Source: Dasyornis broadbenti
Lineage: Eukaryota; Chordata; Aves; Passeriformes; Dasyornithidae
Length of the DNA: 64,000 bases
Direction of reading: 5' to 3'
Assembly (NCBI GenBank): GCA_013397935.1
Contig: VZRN01002985.1
Span: 1 to 64,000 of the forward strand
The translations under genes were made by a program, and so were the position numbers. The notes beneath the pieces were generated by a model, which was given only the letters and a program-made list of their open reading frames with translations, was not told where the DNA came from and ran no database searches. Within the stretch, counting starts at the first letter, position 1. Each line of letters begins with the position of its first letter. Positions 51,006 to 64,000 of this stretch are shown piece after piece.

Positions 51006-54000
51006 CTAGAAGACAACAATACAAACGTGTGGAGATTTAAGTGTTTTTATTTAAGGCATTTTGTGGTTAAGTGCAGTCCTGGTTTGTTATAACGTAAACA
51101 AGTGAGCCAAGGACAAGAGATGCCCTCTCAGTCACTTTCACCACAGGATCAAGACATTTTTCTGAGACACAAGCTTTGGTGATCACTCAAAACTATGAAT
51201 GCAACTTTATTATTAACCTCATTGGCATAGTTCTTACTGAATTACTTCCCCCCAAATAATTAGCAATAACTTAAGACTTTTACTTTGCAGCTGCTTAATC
51301 ATGGGTTTGAAGTAAATGTTAGGTAAAACTCAGGTTAAAAATCAGGGGTTTGTGCAACAAATATCACTTAGGAATTGTTTCCGTTAATTTAAGACTTCTT
51401 TTGCTTCCTTCTTATCACTTGTTGAAACTACATATAAATATTTAGCCTTTTTTTTCTGTTCTGTTGTTATGAAGTTAGAGCTATCTGTACTGGATTTTTT
51501 TTCTAGGAGAAACAAGTGTTGGAATTAAAATAGAGAAATAAAACACCCCAGATTTGTTAAATTAAAATCACCAGGTATAATTATACAGACTTACAACATT
51601 CTTAACATCATAGACATCAAATTGCTAGACATCAAATAAGAGCAACCATTAAGATATTAGACCCCAATATGAGAATGCTGTGATTACTTGTGGTTTTTTA
51701 CTAGGACAGATTTCCAGGAGAGCCAAAAGACTCTCCTATGGTGCACCACGACAAATGTTCTCTTCAGGAGAACAGAAATTGTCTTAGGCCTACTCTATAT
51801 AATGCACAGCCTACCTATACTTTATCTAAACATTTCCCAACAGATAAAATGGAATTATATGGTATATTTCTGATTCATACACGTACAAGATACAACTGTA
51901 TGAGCCATTTTAATACAAAAAATGCCAAACCAGAGCATTGTATTTTACACATTCCCTCAAATATCATTTTAATAGCAACAAATAATCAACACTTTGCCAG
52001 TCCCCTAGTTATTGTCATGGAATACTAGAGCCTGCCAGGGCAACACTCATTCATTTACATTCGGTGCTTGTATGGATGATGATCTTCTAGGGAAGCACAT
52101 GTGGTGTGAAATCCAGATCACTAATCCACTGTGCATTCCACTGAGAAATGGAATTTTTCAAGGCAGACTAGTGAAGAAGGAAGATTTCAGAATACTTATA
52201 AGAGAGCATATATGGGAAAAGTTAGCTGAAAATTCTAACTTTAGATGTCTAAATGAGGGACTCTCAGGCACACCTTCCTTTTCTCGTCTTCTATGCAAAG
52301 GCAGAAGGAACACTAAACGGTGCCTAAGACAGTCTTGCTAAACAGGAAATGCCATGTACGTTAACCACAGCAAACACTGCACTTTTTCACAGCTGATATT
52401 GATCTATGTCATCTATAGTATCTATATTTCGTCAACACAAATGGCATATGCCCAGATTTCTAAAATCAATTAGCATTCATAATCATATTGAGACTATATA
52501 ATCCCAAAGAAAAACTACATATATGTGCAAAAATATACATACTGAAACAACGATGGGTAGAGAAGACATTTTATCTGAATAAAAAATGTCTGGTTTTTAC
52601 TTTGGTTTTCTTAACTAACCTTGCTTGGTTATTTACCAGATAAATACCAGTGCTGATGAATGCCTCCTTTTCCAGTGAAAACTACTTTGCTCATATGAAG
52701 GCATGAACTTCAGATTACTATGTTTCTTAATAAAAAAAATGAACCATTACAAAGGTGACAAACTGAAATTATACAGATGCAGTAGTTTACAACATGAATA
52801 AAGCCACATTCCTTGAAGATTTGCAACTAAACACACAGATGTTCTGTAAGTAATGTGCATAAATCTCAATGTACAAACCCAGATCTTTCATAATAATCAC
52901 AACCATTCTGAAATGCTAGGTAGGTATAGGCAGTTTTAGTTTTTAAAAAGGATTAATTAATTAAATCAAAATACCTCCCCCCTCCCACGTCTTCATGAAG
53001 GCTGATTCTGGCATCCTTTGTTAAGTCCATATGTATATTATATGTAATAGAATTCCAGTAATCATATTGCCCTTCCATAAATGCTTGTACAGAATAGAAT
53101 GAACAAATTGGGTTTTTGCTTTCTGCCTTGCAGCAAGATGCAGTCTGGAAACACATCTATGAGTAGCACAGCACTACTATCATTCTGACATAGTTTCTAA
53201 TCACTTTGTCTGCCAAAAAACACTTGGTTCTTAGATATAGTCTTGGAAAAAAACCTTGAGTACTGAGTAGTTTTCAGTCCTTTTCTGCAGGAGCTCAAAT
53301 TCGAGTCCTTTTATGTACAGCACTGCCTTATGGAGTAGTATTAAATAACCCAAATCCCACCCTTATCAGAGGTAACTGGAATGAAAAATATTTTCTCCTC
53401 AAGCTAAAAGCTGTCTGGCTTTGCATACACTTGCTGGCCCTTACTTTAAGATAGCTCCTCCTGTGAAATAAAGTGACTTTATGGGCTTGACCTAGTGTTT
53501 CTTTTCTATAGTGTTTCTTTTCATCCTTACCAGATGTTTTGCTCCTCCAGCCTCTTCAAGCACTAGTCTCCCCTTCATCAAGTTCCATGTGATCATCCAA
53601 CATAACAAGCATTACAGTTGTGCAATGCTACTGGAGGTGACTGCAAATGCCAGTGCTCAAATCCTTTCCTAGACATCAGATTTGTGGGGATACAAACCAT
53701 TTTGCTCAAGAAATTGCTTTCAAATTTCACCCTGTATAGCAGTGGGGAGAGAGGTTACAGAAATCAGAGGGCACCAGAGCTTTCTTCCTCAAGCTTCCGT
53801 AGTACGTGACCCCATAACATCCAACACACACTTTCTGAATTGTCCCATAAGTAATGATTTTTAATAAAGTTATAAACCTTTCAAAACTGAAATTAATAAA
53901 GGAATCTTAAGCACATGGTGAATCTCATGGTAAATCTCATTGCTAGGCAACAGGAAAAATAGTCTGTTAACACATAGTGCAATTAAATTATAACGCTTTA

Positions 54001-57000
54001 TTAAATTTATGGCACTGAAAACATCTTATTTCATGTATTTCCTTCAAATTCATGGATTGAAAAGAAAAATAAATGAGCTGTCTATCAAATTAAGTGAGTT
54101 CTGTTATAATAGTTACAAATTTGAACACAGAAAAATGGAGCAGCTACACCATCCCAACAGCAGTGGAGAGGACATCTTGACACTGTGTAGAGTAGGAAGA
54201 AGACAGGCTTTTGTCCCACAAGTTCAGAAAAAGCCATAGCAAAGATGCCAAGGTCTGTAAGTTCTGAACATATAAGAGAACCACCGTCCACAAACCTCTC
54301 TGAGTCATGCCATTGCTGTGGTGCTGAACTGGTGGAAATCAGGAGGCAAATTAGATCGGAAAACCACTCCTAATTAAAATTAATCTTGTTTTTTATCTTG
54401 AATGTACTCAAAGAGTTAGTTATCCTCACAATTTCATTTTCTTCTTTTTAATTTGTAATTCAGGGCCAGAAGGGGGAGCTGGACCAAAATGATATAGACA
54501 TAAATTCTGGAAAGAACTGAGCTAGTATATTTGCCTAGCAGTGAGCAGTAGCCTCTAAACATATAGGTTTGGTCAGACTTGGTATGCACATAACCCCATT
54601 TCTCACTGTGGACTTCCTCCTACTTGCTTCTATTCTGCAAGAATTGGATGATTCTCAGTTGTTCCTACATTACCCTCCCACAGGAATACAGCAGCATGAA
54701 AAGCTTTTATTAAACAAATTATTGAATGTAAATTGGATAATTTGTTATAGAAGTGTACATTTTATTTAATGGGAGAAGAAATTCCAGGTCTGTTACTAAA
54801 TTTCAGCAAAGTAGAAAGAAAGAGAGGAAAGATATTTTTAATTAAATTTAGAACTGGAACATAAAATCATGAGTGGCTTTTTGAAATCTACCATTGTCAT
54901 TCATTCAACGTTATTAAAATGGAACATATAATCAGCGTGTGATATAAAACACTAATTTGAATGCAAATCCTGTTTATATGCAGCAATTTACCAAATCAGG
55001 ACCACTGTCCTCATGTTCCCAATGAGTTCCAAGAAGTGTGTCTGTATGCAAATGTGTTTTCACACATGAAAATTAGCTCAGATTAACAGCACATTACAGT
55101 GAATGAGTTCCCTTTGCAAGCAATAGGTGGACAGCTACAAAAGCCTGCCTTGTAGCATCTGAAATCTGTCAGCACCTTTGCATGTACAGAGATGTTAATG
55201 TCTTTGCCCCTCTAATGTATACAGTGTGTAAAACATTTCAAAGCATAGAAATGTAATTGCATTTTCCTTAAGCACAGCATTCATCCTTTTTAAAAAAGGT
55301 TTAACTTGACATTTATTGTTAAGCAATGTAATTAAGTGCCATGTGCTTCTGAGTATTTTCCCTTGCTCAGAAACACCAAGAATACTTCTATGTAAATTGC
55401 TTTAATCAATCATTCTGTTTATGTGACAATCCATAATCAAAACACCAGATATGCATTTTGAGTAAGGGTTCTAAATAGCAAGTTAAACCCGTGGTGGAAC
55501 ACAGAGATATAGACAACATTTCTGCTGAGGAAGGAAGCCTGAGCATCCTCTGTGCATGAGGCAGAAATGATAGAGTATTAGCACAGAAGAGGGATTGCTA
55601 CTTATGACTTTGAAGTAATCCTCATGTTTGGTTGTTTGGTAAATAACAGAAGATATTATTTACTTGTTCTTATTAAGAGGAATACATGCAGAGTTACAAT
55701 CAAGCATTATGCAGGTGCAGACTTGGCAGCAGCCAGCCAAACTCTGAACACCAGTATCAGAAAAACATTAGGAGCTACACTGCAGGCAGCTTAAGTTCTA
55801 TTCCTGCCAGCTCCACCCTCCTCGCCTAACTACTTTGTGTGTATATTAATGATTTAATACAGGCAAACAGCTGAACAAAGTAAAGGTAAAAAATTATGTT
55901 TTTAAATGAAAATTTAGATACCTACTCACATGTACTTACGTGTTCAGATAAAACATGCATTTAAAATAAAAACTATGTATTTTAAAATAAAACTTGTATT
56001 TAAAAATAATTTCTTGAAAAATTACTTACAAGATGCTGCTTAGACACACACAGACATTAGAAACAAGTAAGTAGTTTCACAGTGTAAGGAAACAGATAAT
56101 TTAGGAATAGTATAATGAAACATGGCATTTTAATCAAATTTTTTAATCTAATTTCACAAATATTTGATAAAGAAAGGAGACATTCCCCAGACATAAACCA
56201 GAAGATTTCTAGCCCTTTCTCTTTAGTAGTATCATAACAGGATATGCCACAGTGCTTAACATAACTCGACACTTTCTGAACAAACACAACTGCCCCTTTG
56301 ACTTGCCCTCTGATGCTTAACCAATCTCGAAGACTTGCAATGCAACACCATGAAAAACAGATGCACTGCAACGGTTCAAATTCGCTCTAAGGTATTTCTG
56401 AGCAGTCTGTTCTGCCAAGTTCAGAGAGAAATTGAGGTGAAGCATAAGAACAGTTTGCTACAAAGATATCCTCAAGGAGCTAGAAATTCTCCTAGTCTTT
56501 CTCAATATAGGGTAAGAGTAACTTCTAGAAATAAGTGTCTGGGAAGAATGCCAGAGTCCTGTTCAATTCAGCAACCAAAATAGAAACTGGCCTCCTCCTC
56601 TTCCTCCCTGATGGCTTTTAATAATTTAAGAATTGAAAGCAAACACAGTAACCTGAAGTTTCTGTCACCTTCATTTGTATAAACCAACAAAACGAAACCA
56701 TTCCCAGAAGACAACAATGAAGAGGTTATTCTGTGTGGGGTGTTCCAGGAGAAAGAGGGAAGGCACTCAACACCAAGCTTCTTCAGGAAGCCCAGCCAGC
56801 ATCGGATCAGCTTGAAGGGAAGATGGAATCCAGCTATGGGGAAGTCTGGAATGCTCACAAGAGCCTGGGGACGATCCCTGGGGATGACTAAAAAGGAGTA
56901 ATTCTGATGAAGACTGTATCAGCACTACCACATACAAATGGCTCTTCCTCTAGGTTCAAGCTATTACTACAAAGAGCTTTTGTGAGCTGTGATTCCCATT

Positions 57001-60000
57001 TCCCATGGTTTGTTCTCTAAAAGATGACAGTTTGAAAAGCAAAATGGTCTTGAGACTGACCATTGGTCTGCTGCTCTCTACCCTTGAACCACAGCCTGCA
57101 CTACATAATCTGCAGAAACTTTTCTTCAGAAACACACTTTTTTTTTCCAGGTTCTACAACACAGAACTGCCTGTAGTTCAGCTACTAAATAATGGCATCA
57201 AGAAAAGAAATACGGAATGAGACAAGTGTCTATTCCTATGTCTATATGCAATAAAACTAAGCACAAAAGCTAAGTAATATAAAGGTAAACAAATCAGAAG
57301 AAACTGGGCTAGCATCCCATCTTCTAATTAAACTAATCACCAGGCTGATATAGCTATGTTAAACATATCATCTAAGCTACAAATTCACTTTGAATTCCCC
57401 TTACTAATACACAAAGGCAAAATCATTGTTTAGCTATCAAACCCAAAGCCAACAACCTCTTTTTAAGACAGTATTATCAGGACCCAACTTAAGCTCATAA
57501 AATTCAGGTAAGCTGTCTGAATGAGTGTTTCCCTACAATAACAACAGAAGGAAATATTACATGTGTTGGCAACAAGTATCAAAAGGGAAAAGCTTAATAA
57601 ACCCACTCCCCATATGTATTTCAGCCTATACTTCTTTAATAATGTTAAAAGCTGATATATAATTTAAGACTGAATTCTTAAGCTATGCAATGGAAGGCAA
57701 TGTTCCTAAATTGCTTCATAGGTTATTTAACTTCTTTATGTTTCAGTTCATTTTCTGGTACAAGAAAAATAATTTATGAATTCCTTACTGGGGTACTAAT
57801 AGACTATTATAGTTACCATGTCATGACCATCACTGAAACACTGATTTTACATCAGCACTTAAACTAAAAATCATCTGATTAAAAGTGCCAGAAAATTCTG
57901 TTTCTCAACTGCAACATATAATGCTTTTTTGTACAGAAAAGGGAACTTCTACAGAGGCCAGTCTAAGGCCTTCTGATAAAGGATTATTGCAGAAAGTAAT
58001 ATGAGAAGTGTTATTCAAGTCACATAAAATGCTTCTAAAGAAAATCCTTCAATATTAACATAAATAGTACAACGTAAAAACTGAAATAGAATCAATTAGA
58101 TGATTGCTGAACTGAGGCCAAAAGACAGTAAATCTCAATATAGAACTTCTTTTTCCTGCCTGGTGAGATGGTATCACATTTTAAAGTAACTAGCCTTGAG
58201 TTGAAACATGAATTTTAAACAATAAAATGCTGGTTTTCTTTTTTTTTTTAAATACCTTTTTTCACAAATATGTATAAAAATTTGTCCTCCAATATTTCTC
58301 TACTTAAATTCACAAGTATATCTTCCTCAGTCACTGAATTCAAAAAAGTCACCCCTTGCAAAGGAAACCAGTGTTGGAGAGTCTACTTGAATTATCTCAA
58401 AGCACAACAATCAATACTTCCAACAAGAACAACAAGGCTGCACAAAATACAGAACCTTTCAATTCTACAGGAAGATTGAAGAAGATGAGAGAGCGTGAGA
58501 AAACAATGCAAGCAATAGTACATGTGAGGGTGAACAGAGTAGATTCATGACCATAGGACTGTGGTTGTGAAGCTGGTATATGTTCTCTTCAAAAAAACTG
58601 CCTTTAGGTCAGAAAGGAGCAAGAAAAATTGCAGATACATTGTCCTTACAAAGAGCAGAACGCAGACAGTGCATTACAGACACAGACAAGATGTGTCTAT
58701 AATGAAAACAAATAAATGAAAACAAAATGAAAACAAATAAATTTTAATACTGTACACACTTTGCAATCACACGCATACCATACCCACAATTTAAAGATGT
58801 GCTGAACGTCATATTGCTAGAGTAGTAAGAGCATTTACTATCAATTAGACAACACATAATCTGTGAAAGCATCAAATATAGATTGCCAAAAAATTGCTGT
58901 GCCCACAGAACCACGCTTTTGCATTCACCAGCGTCCTCAGTTATGAATCTGCAACAATAAAAGTGTTACTTGTATTCTAAACTTAATTAAAAGCATTTGT
59001 TGAAGGTGCTGATACCATGAGTTTCAGGGACATCCAGTGATTACTGCCAAACAATGGTCAGTTCTCATATTTTCATCCACTTCCTAGCTTTTTCTTTAGC
59101 TCCAATTCTTATTTAATGGTTTTTATACAGAATAAAAATCTAGCAAAAAAAAGTATTTTAAAAGGGTATCCACTTTAGTTGCATAGCAAGAGCTGTATTC
59201 CAACGGCAGAATTCTGCTAGCAGAACATAATCTTTCTTTTAAGAGATACTATTGATGGAGCAAAACACAGTAAGTCTACAGCTTCATAAATAGTACAAAA
59301 AAGCAGATTTTTCTTTGTGAGGGAGGGGGAGGGGGAAAAACCCCATGACACTAATCTCTGGTACTTAAGTACAATTACTTTACGTTTGTGTCAATCACTT
59401 GGGATGTGAGAAATAATCACTTTCCAGAAAGAATACTGGTACAAAACCTGCTGCTATTCTTAGATATCTGCAGTTATTTTCTGGGAGCAAAAGAAATAGG
59501 AGAGGATGCTGTGAGTGAAGGATCCATCTGTCAGTTTCCAACAGCGAGAATGCAAGCTGGATTATTAAATAGAAAAAAACAACTCTATGCAATCAATTTA
59601 ACATATATTAATTCAATATTAATTTTTAAAAGCTATTTATACAGTTACATTCATAGTTACTTAATAAGTAAAATTAATGTGAAATGCTAAGAAAAGTGTC
59701 AATGCTCAATCAGTGTTCAGAGGTAACGAGGTTCCACTTCTGTTTTGATCAAAATGATGAAAAAGAAAGGCTGAAAAATGGGAAAAAAATATGCTCAAAA
59801 AAGAAGCTTTGGTGACTTCCACCTATGCATTCTCCCAAACACTCAGGAAGGGAAAAAGAAAATCTCCACTGAGCATAACATTTCAACCTGAAGCCCATTT
59901 GGGATCCATTAATTACACACATTTGTGGGATAGGAGCAAGTCTTACAGGTCCAAGCTAGCATGCACTCTCTAACTGCACCTACCACTAGCAACACTGAAC

Positions 60001-63000
60001 CCAACACAAAGCTGAGCACATGGGGCCATTAAAAAACAAAAGAATCAAACCAAAATCAAGATTTTAAAGTCTGTGGTTCTGATGTTACAATAGCTGCTTA
60101 ATATCACAATTAGACATAGGAGAGAACCTACCTATAAAATGGGAAGATGTCAGTTTTAATTTCCCAGGCAGGTGGCATTTACCTGGATAAAATTATGCAA
60201 CTAAGAATGCATAAGCCACAGAAGCCACCATGATCCTACACAAGGTCAGCAGCCGAGGTATCCACTTGGAAAGCTAAAGCTTCAGGTTAACCGAATTTCC
60301 TGCACAGATCTGGTCACGCTCGCCCTTCATGCATCTCATCCTGGCCCCAGGAATCTTGCATCCCCCGCTGTAGAGCACAGGGTTACGACTGCTGTATGTG
60401 ATTTCAGGGCACTCTCCTGGGTAGCAGGAAGTACAGCCTTAAATACTAAACTCATAACGTAACCAAACTTTCACCTCTCACGTCCAGGCTTCTAAGGCTG
60501 TTATTATGAATGGAGAACAAGCCTGTGAATTTCAACTGAAAGAAGGGTCTTGGCACCTAACAGAAGATACTCAATTTTGGCTTTGAATCTTCACTCAACA
60601 CAGCTGCTTAATAAGGTTACATTTACGTGCTGAAATCCAGGACAGAGACAAAAAGTGAGACAGCCCACAGGCTTTTACTCATAGCCCTCTTGTTCAACAT
60701 TTTCAGTACTGCTCAATTCCAGCTGGCAAAACTACTCCCAGTGACTGACACCATTAATTTCTACTTATTCCACACCAAGCTCTAAACTTCAACACTCCAA
60801 GATACAGCACCTATTCTCTCTCCTAAGGCACTGCCAAAGAGTCTGAAGGTACCCTCAGGAGGGCAAAGTAAGCCCTCAGTACCACTGGGAATGACAAGTG
60901 ATGTATTCCCACCACCCCAGGTATGCAGTGGCTTCATCCTAGGCTTTGGTTTAACTTTTCGTTCCTGCAGGCAGGGCACCAGCCTCTTAGGCACAGCGCA
61001 GCAATGCTCATGTCCCTTTCTGCACCTAACCTACAGCAGCTAGAAACAAAGAACAAACCCTCTTATTAGTGGAGGAGAACAGAGAAAGTAGAAGAATAGC
61101 ATTAGATGCCTCCTATCTTTTTTCAAGGAATTAACACCAATAATGGAAGTTTCATTTAGAAAAGAAAACAAGCAGTGCTTTCTCTCTCCCTCATTCCTCT
61201 CCCACTAGTATTCCTGTTCAGCAAACACTTCAGATCATGCTTAAATCACTACCTCTTTCCAAGAATGATGCTGGATGCCATTTAGGCACGAAGTTCTGAA
61301 CTTTGCTGCAGAGAAAGCTTAAACCTTAAAATAGTTTCCTTTAAAACCTTGAGGGGGGAAAAAAGAAAAAAATCTAACCCCAGCACAACCATTTTCAAAC
61401 ACTATGAGGTCTCTGTTAATTCTTCCTGTCTAGTCACCAAACCCAGCTTAACAATTGCATGTTTTGCATTTGTTTTGTTTTATGCAAAGGAAAGCAGACA
61501 CATGCATACCTGTGTAATGTGCATGAGAAATGAGACTACTGGAAGCAGAGAAAAGAAAACTCTCTCACAGCCTGCTCCCACAGCAGCACTAACTGCACAG
61601 TCATAACCATGACAGCTGAGGAATCAGGCCAAGAAATGTTTGCTGTAAATACATTCTCACTATGCTGTTAGGCTTTTTTTTCCCTTTTTTTTTTAATCCT
61701 CAAAGACATTTAAAATACATTTATTGCAAATGCTTCCGGTTCAGCAGTAAGATGCTAGCTAATGGTTTTGTGCTTTTTCTGACTTTCTTAATGTTTCTTT
61801 CTATGATTGCCAATTCCTTTCAGAGACTATAATCTTTTTCATATCAGCTGCTAATGCAAGCCAATAAAGCAACAGGGAGCTGTATGGATCCTGCTTCATT
61901 AAGGGAAGAAAGGTATGAGAACAGGTTCTACAGCTTCAGCTGGAAACAAGCCCATATTCATTCAGTCACACCCACCCCAAAACATACAGGAACACTCAAG
62001 TCAAAGGGTCAGAAGAAGAGTACTCTAACTGGGGGCCAGAGGAGTGGAAAGAGAGAGCTTTCTGTCATCTCCCACACTTCTGGCTACAGTACATCTCTGC
62101 ATCAATGTTCAGCTTCTGATCTCCAGGAAGTACAATCATTTCCTTTAAATATGTACATACTTGTTGGGACTGGTTAAGGCAGTTCTCTCTGGACAAACAG
62201 GACCTTTCAAGGTGATTATTAACATATGAGCAAATTAGTGATGATTATACAAAGTCCTGTAGCAGGCTTTTGTTTTTCTCAACATCATCACAGCTAAAGC
62301 ATGGTGTAGAAATTAGTGTCATGATTTCCACTGATTTAAGTGGGTTCCTAAAGAGAAGAAACTAGTTTGTCCTTTAGTCTTAGCATGATAAACGTAACAA
62401 AAAATCAGTATAAGAATTTTTACAAATTCTCTTGTAAGGTATGAAAAACCTTATCTTGCCCTTGAAACAGTTTTATCATCAAAATTACAGAAACAAGGCA
62501 ATGAAACTTGACCTTCCTTGATTTAAAGGAAAGCTTATTAAAGACTTAAGAAAAATCTCACAAGCACTCAGAGTTACTGTTTACCATCTACAAGCTGTAG
62601 ATGCAGTCTTAGTGGCATATCCTTGTGCAGCTTTAGCACTCAAAGTTCAATCACTACTTATTAATGAGCGTTGCTCCTCTTTTCAAAATATCTCCAATAG
62701 CCGATCTTGACCTTTCTAAATAGAACAAATACATAATACCAATGATCTTATGTGTAGAGATGAAATATCTGGAGTATGAGAATGAAAAGATCCAGACAAC
62801 AAAAATAAAAATAGAAAAGCTTTCCAATTCCCTAAAGATGCAACTGCTCTTATTGCTTTGATTAACAGTGATGTCTCACCTTTTTTTTTTCCTTTTTCCA
62901 AAACTACAAGGTAGCAGACTTTAAGCTGAACTAACCAACTTTATGTCCACCTCAGGCTAAGGCAACTCAAAACAGAAGAAATAAACAGAAGAAATATTTT

Positions 63001-64000
63001 TATAATTGCAGAAAAACTGGCAAATTTTCCACTGTAGTGACACCTGGTAAGACTACTGTATTTTAGAATTATGCACGGCAAATATAAACACATCTTTGTA
63101 GTTTATAATATAAGCCTATACATACAGCAGCTTTGTTTAGTTCTATGAAATGTAAACTGTAAGTATCTGCTACTGACTATCTGCCTCAATTACTTGGAGA
63201 TAAATTGGATAAATACATGAATATTGTGAAACACATATCAATTCTGAAATTAGCAAATATCCTAAGATGGATATTTGCCAGAATACAAAATATAGAAAAG
63301 AGGAAAACAGTGTAAATCTGCACTAAGCATATACATTTCTGCTACATATCTTCTGTTGATACACAGACTAGTGTGCATATACTCTTACATTTGTACTAGA
63401 ACACTAAAAGATTAGGAAAGTTTGAAAAACAAAGAGTTTATTTATGTTTCTTACCCCTTTTGCTAAAATTTCCCATTGCACTCACTCTTTTCCTGTCTTT
63501 AATTTAAAAAAATTTAGTGCCATAATGCAAGTAAAATGCCTTCAATGTTCATCTCTTGATAGAGTTCCCTTCCTAAACCAAAAACTGTTAAAAATAAAAT
63601 CCACACACCAAAAAACAAATCATCTGGCTTCACAGCAGTGCTCCTTCTTCACTTGCTCTTTACATTTACAATAAGAATAATTTTCAGCATTGATTCATTA
63701 TTACTATTCTGGGCATCCTTTCAATTCCTTTAAAATATAGCTACAAAAAAATCAGAGCTATCAAATTGTTATTGTCTTCCTCCTGACCCAATACGTGCCA
63801 TTCTCAGCTAAATCCCATTTCATTGCTCCCTCTCATCCACCAATACTGTCTCACTAATTTTGTACTGACGAGACAGTTTTTTGCCCACACTAATAAAAAT
63901 TTCATCTTTGACATTTGCCATGTAAGTGACAAAACAGCAGAAATGGTACTTGCTGCCAATTTGCTCAAGAAATGGATCTAAAGGATGACAAGTTTTTGCT
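51006..64000 (-). other. NUBPL: 3' part of a NUBPL intron, continuing beyond the window
   Basis: This ends at the TCTTCTAG acceptor next to 51005. I looked for the expected upstream exons (the segment with VVWRG and KLLRQ, and the P-loop exon with GKGGVGKS) and found no match, so the intron is at least 12995 bases long. It holds a small AT-rich tandem repeat at 58701-58743, T runs near 58239 and 62880, and otherwise unique-looking sequence. Confidence 0.7.
58701..58743. repeat. three-copy AT-rich tandem repeat
   Basis: The unit AATGAAAACAAATA appears at 58701 and 58726, with a shortened copy AATGAAAACAA between them at 58715. It is a small minisatellite-like tract. Confidence 0.65.

Noticed and set aside
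52012..52341. 109-codon plus-strand open frame
   Set aside because: It is intronic, opposite to NUBPL, with no recognisable motif and no promoter or splice sites.
54961..55053. Two ATGCAAAT octamers as a POU-factor enhancer
   Set aside because: The same word occurs elsewhere in the window (for example near 8184), as expected by chance in AT-rich DNA; conservation cannot be seen here.

Overview
The window looks like avian nuclear DNA. It has no bacterial gene density, and short AT-rich exons are separated by multi-kilobase introns. Two reverse-oriented CR1 LINE 3' ends are present, plus LTR repeats of a type I recognise from songbird and other neoavian genomes (family naming is from memory). 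One unresolved run of N lies at 16651-16656. I see no CpG island or promoter.

The one protein-coding gene I can support is NUBPL (also called IND1), on the minus strand. It is a P-loop ATPase-family iron-sulfur protein of the mitochondrial matrix, needed to assemble respiratory complex I. The window holds its five 3'-most coding exons: 50912-51005, 38032-38117, 33404-33524, 29405-29487 and 20518-20580. They splice in frame into 148 codons plus a stop, carrying the DMPPGTGD switch-II motif, the CPKC cysteine pair and the C-terminal helix. The N-terminal half, with the targeting peptide and P-loop, must lie beyond the right edge. A single AATAAA signal at 20150-20155 probably ends the transcript.

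Layout: 1-27 is the last bases of an LTR cut by the window edge. 28-6688 is gene-free. 6689-7770 is a solo LTR with TGTTG/CAACA ends and a CATG target duplication. 7771-12104 is gene-free. 12105-12940 is a second, truncated LTR-like copy. 12941-20129 is gene-free and includes the small gap. 20130-64000 is the 3' part of NUBPL, with CR1 pieces at 32629-32975 and 41124-41555, both in the same orientation as the gene.

I found no convincing new biological system. The best second looks are the solo LTR with its modular, open-on-both-strands interior, the cluster of same-orientation LTR copies, a GC-rich island of unknown origin at about 39170-39430 in an AT-rich intron, and the NUBPL exon set itself. 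All protein, repeat and species comparisons are from memory; no search was run.
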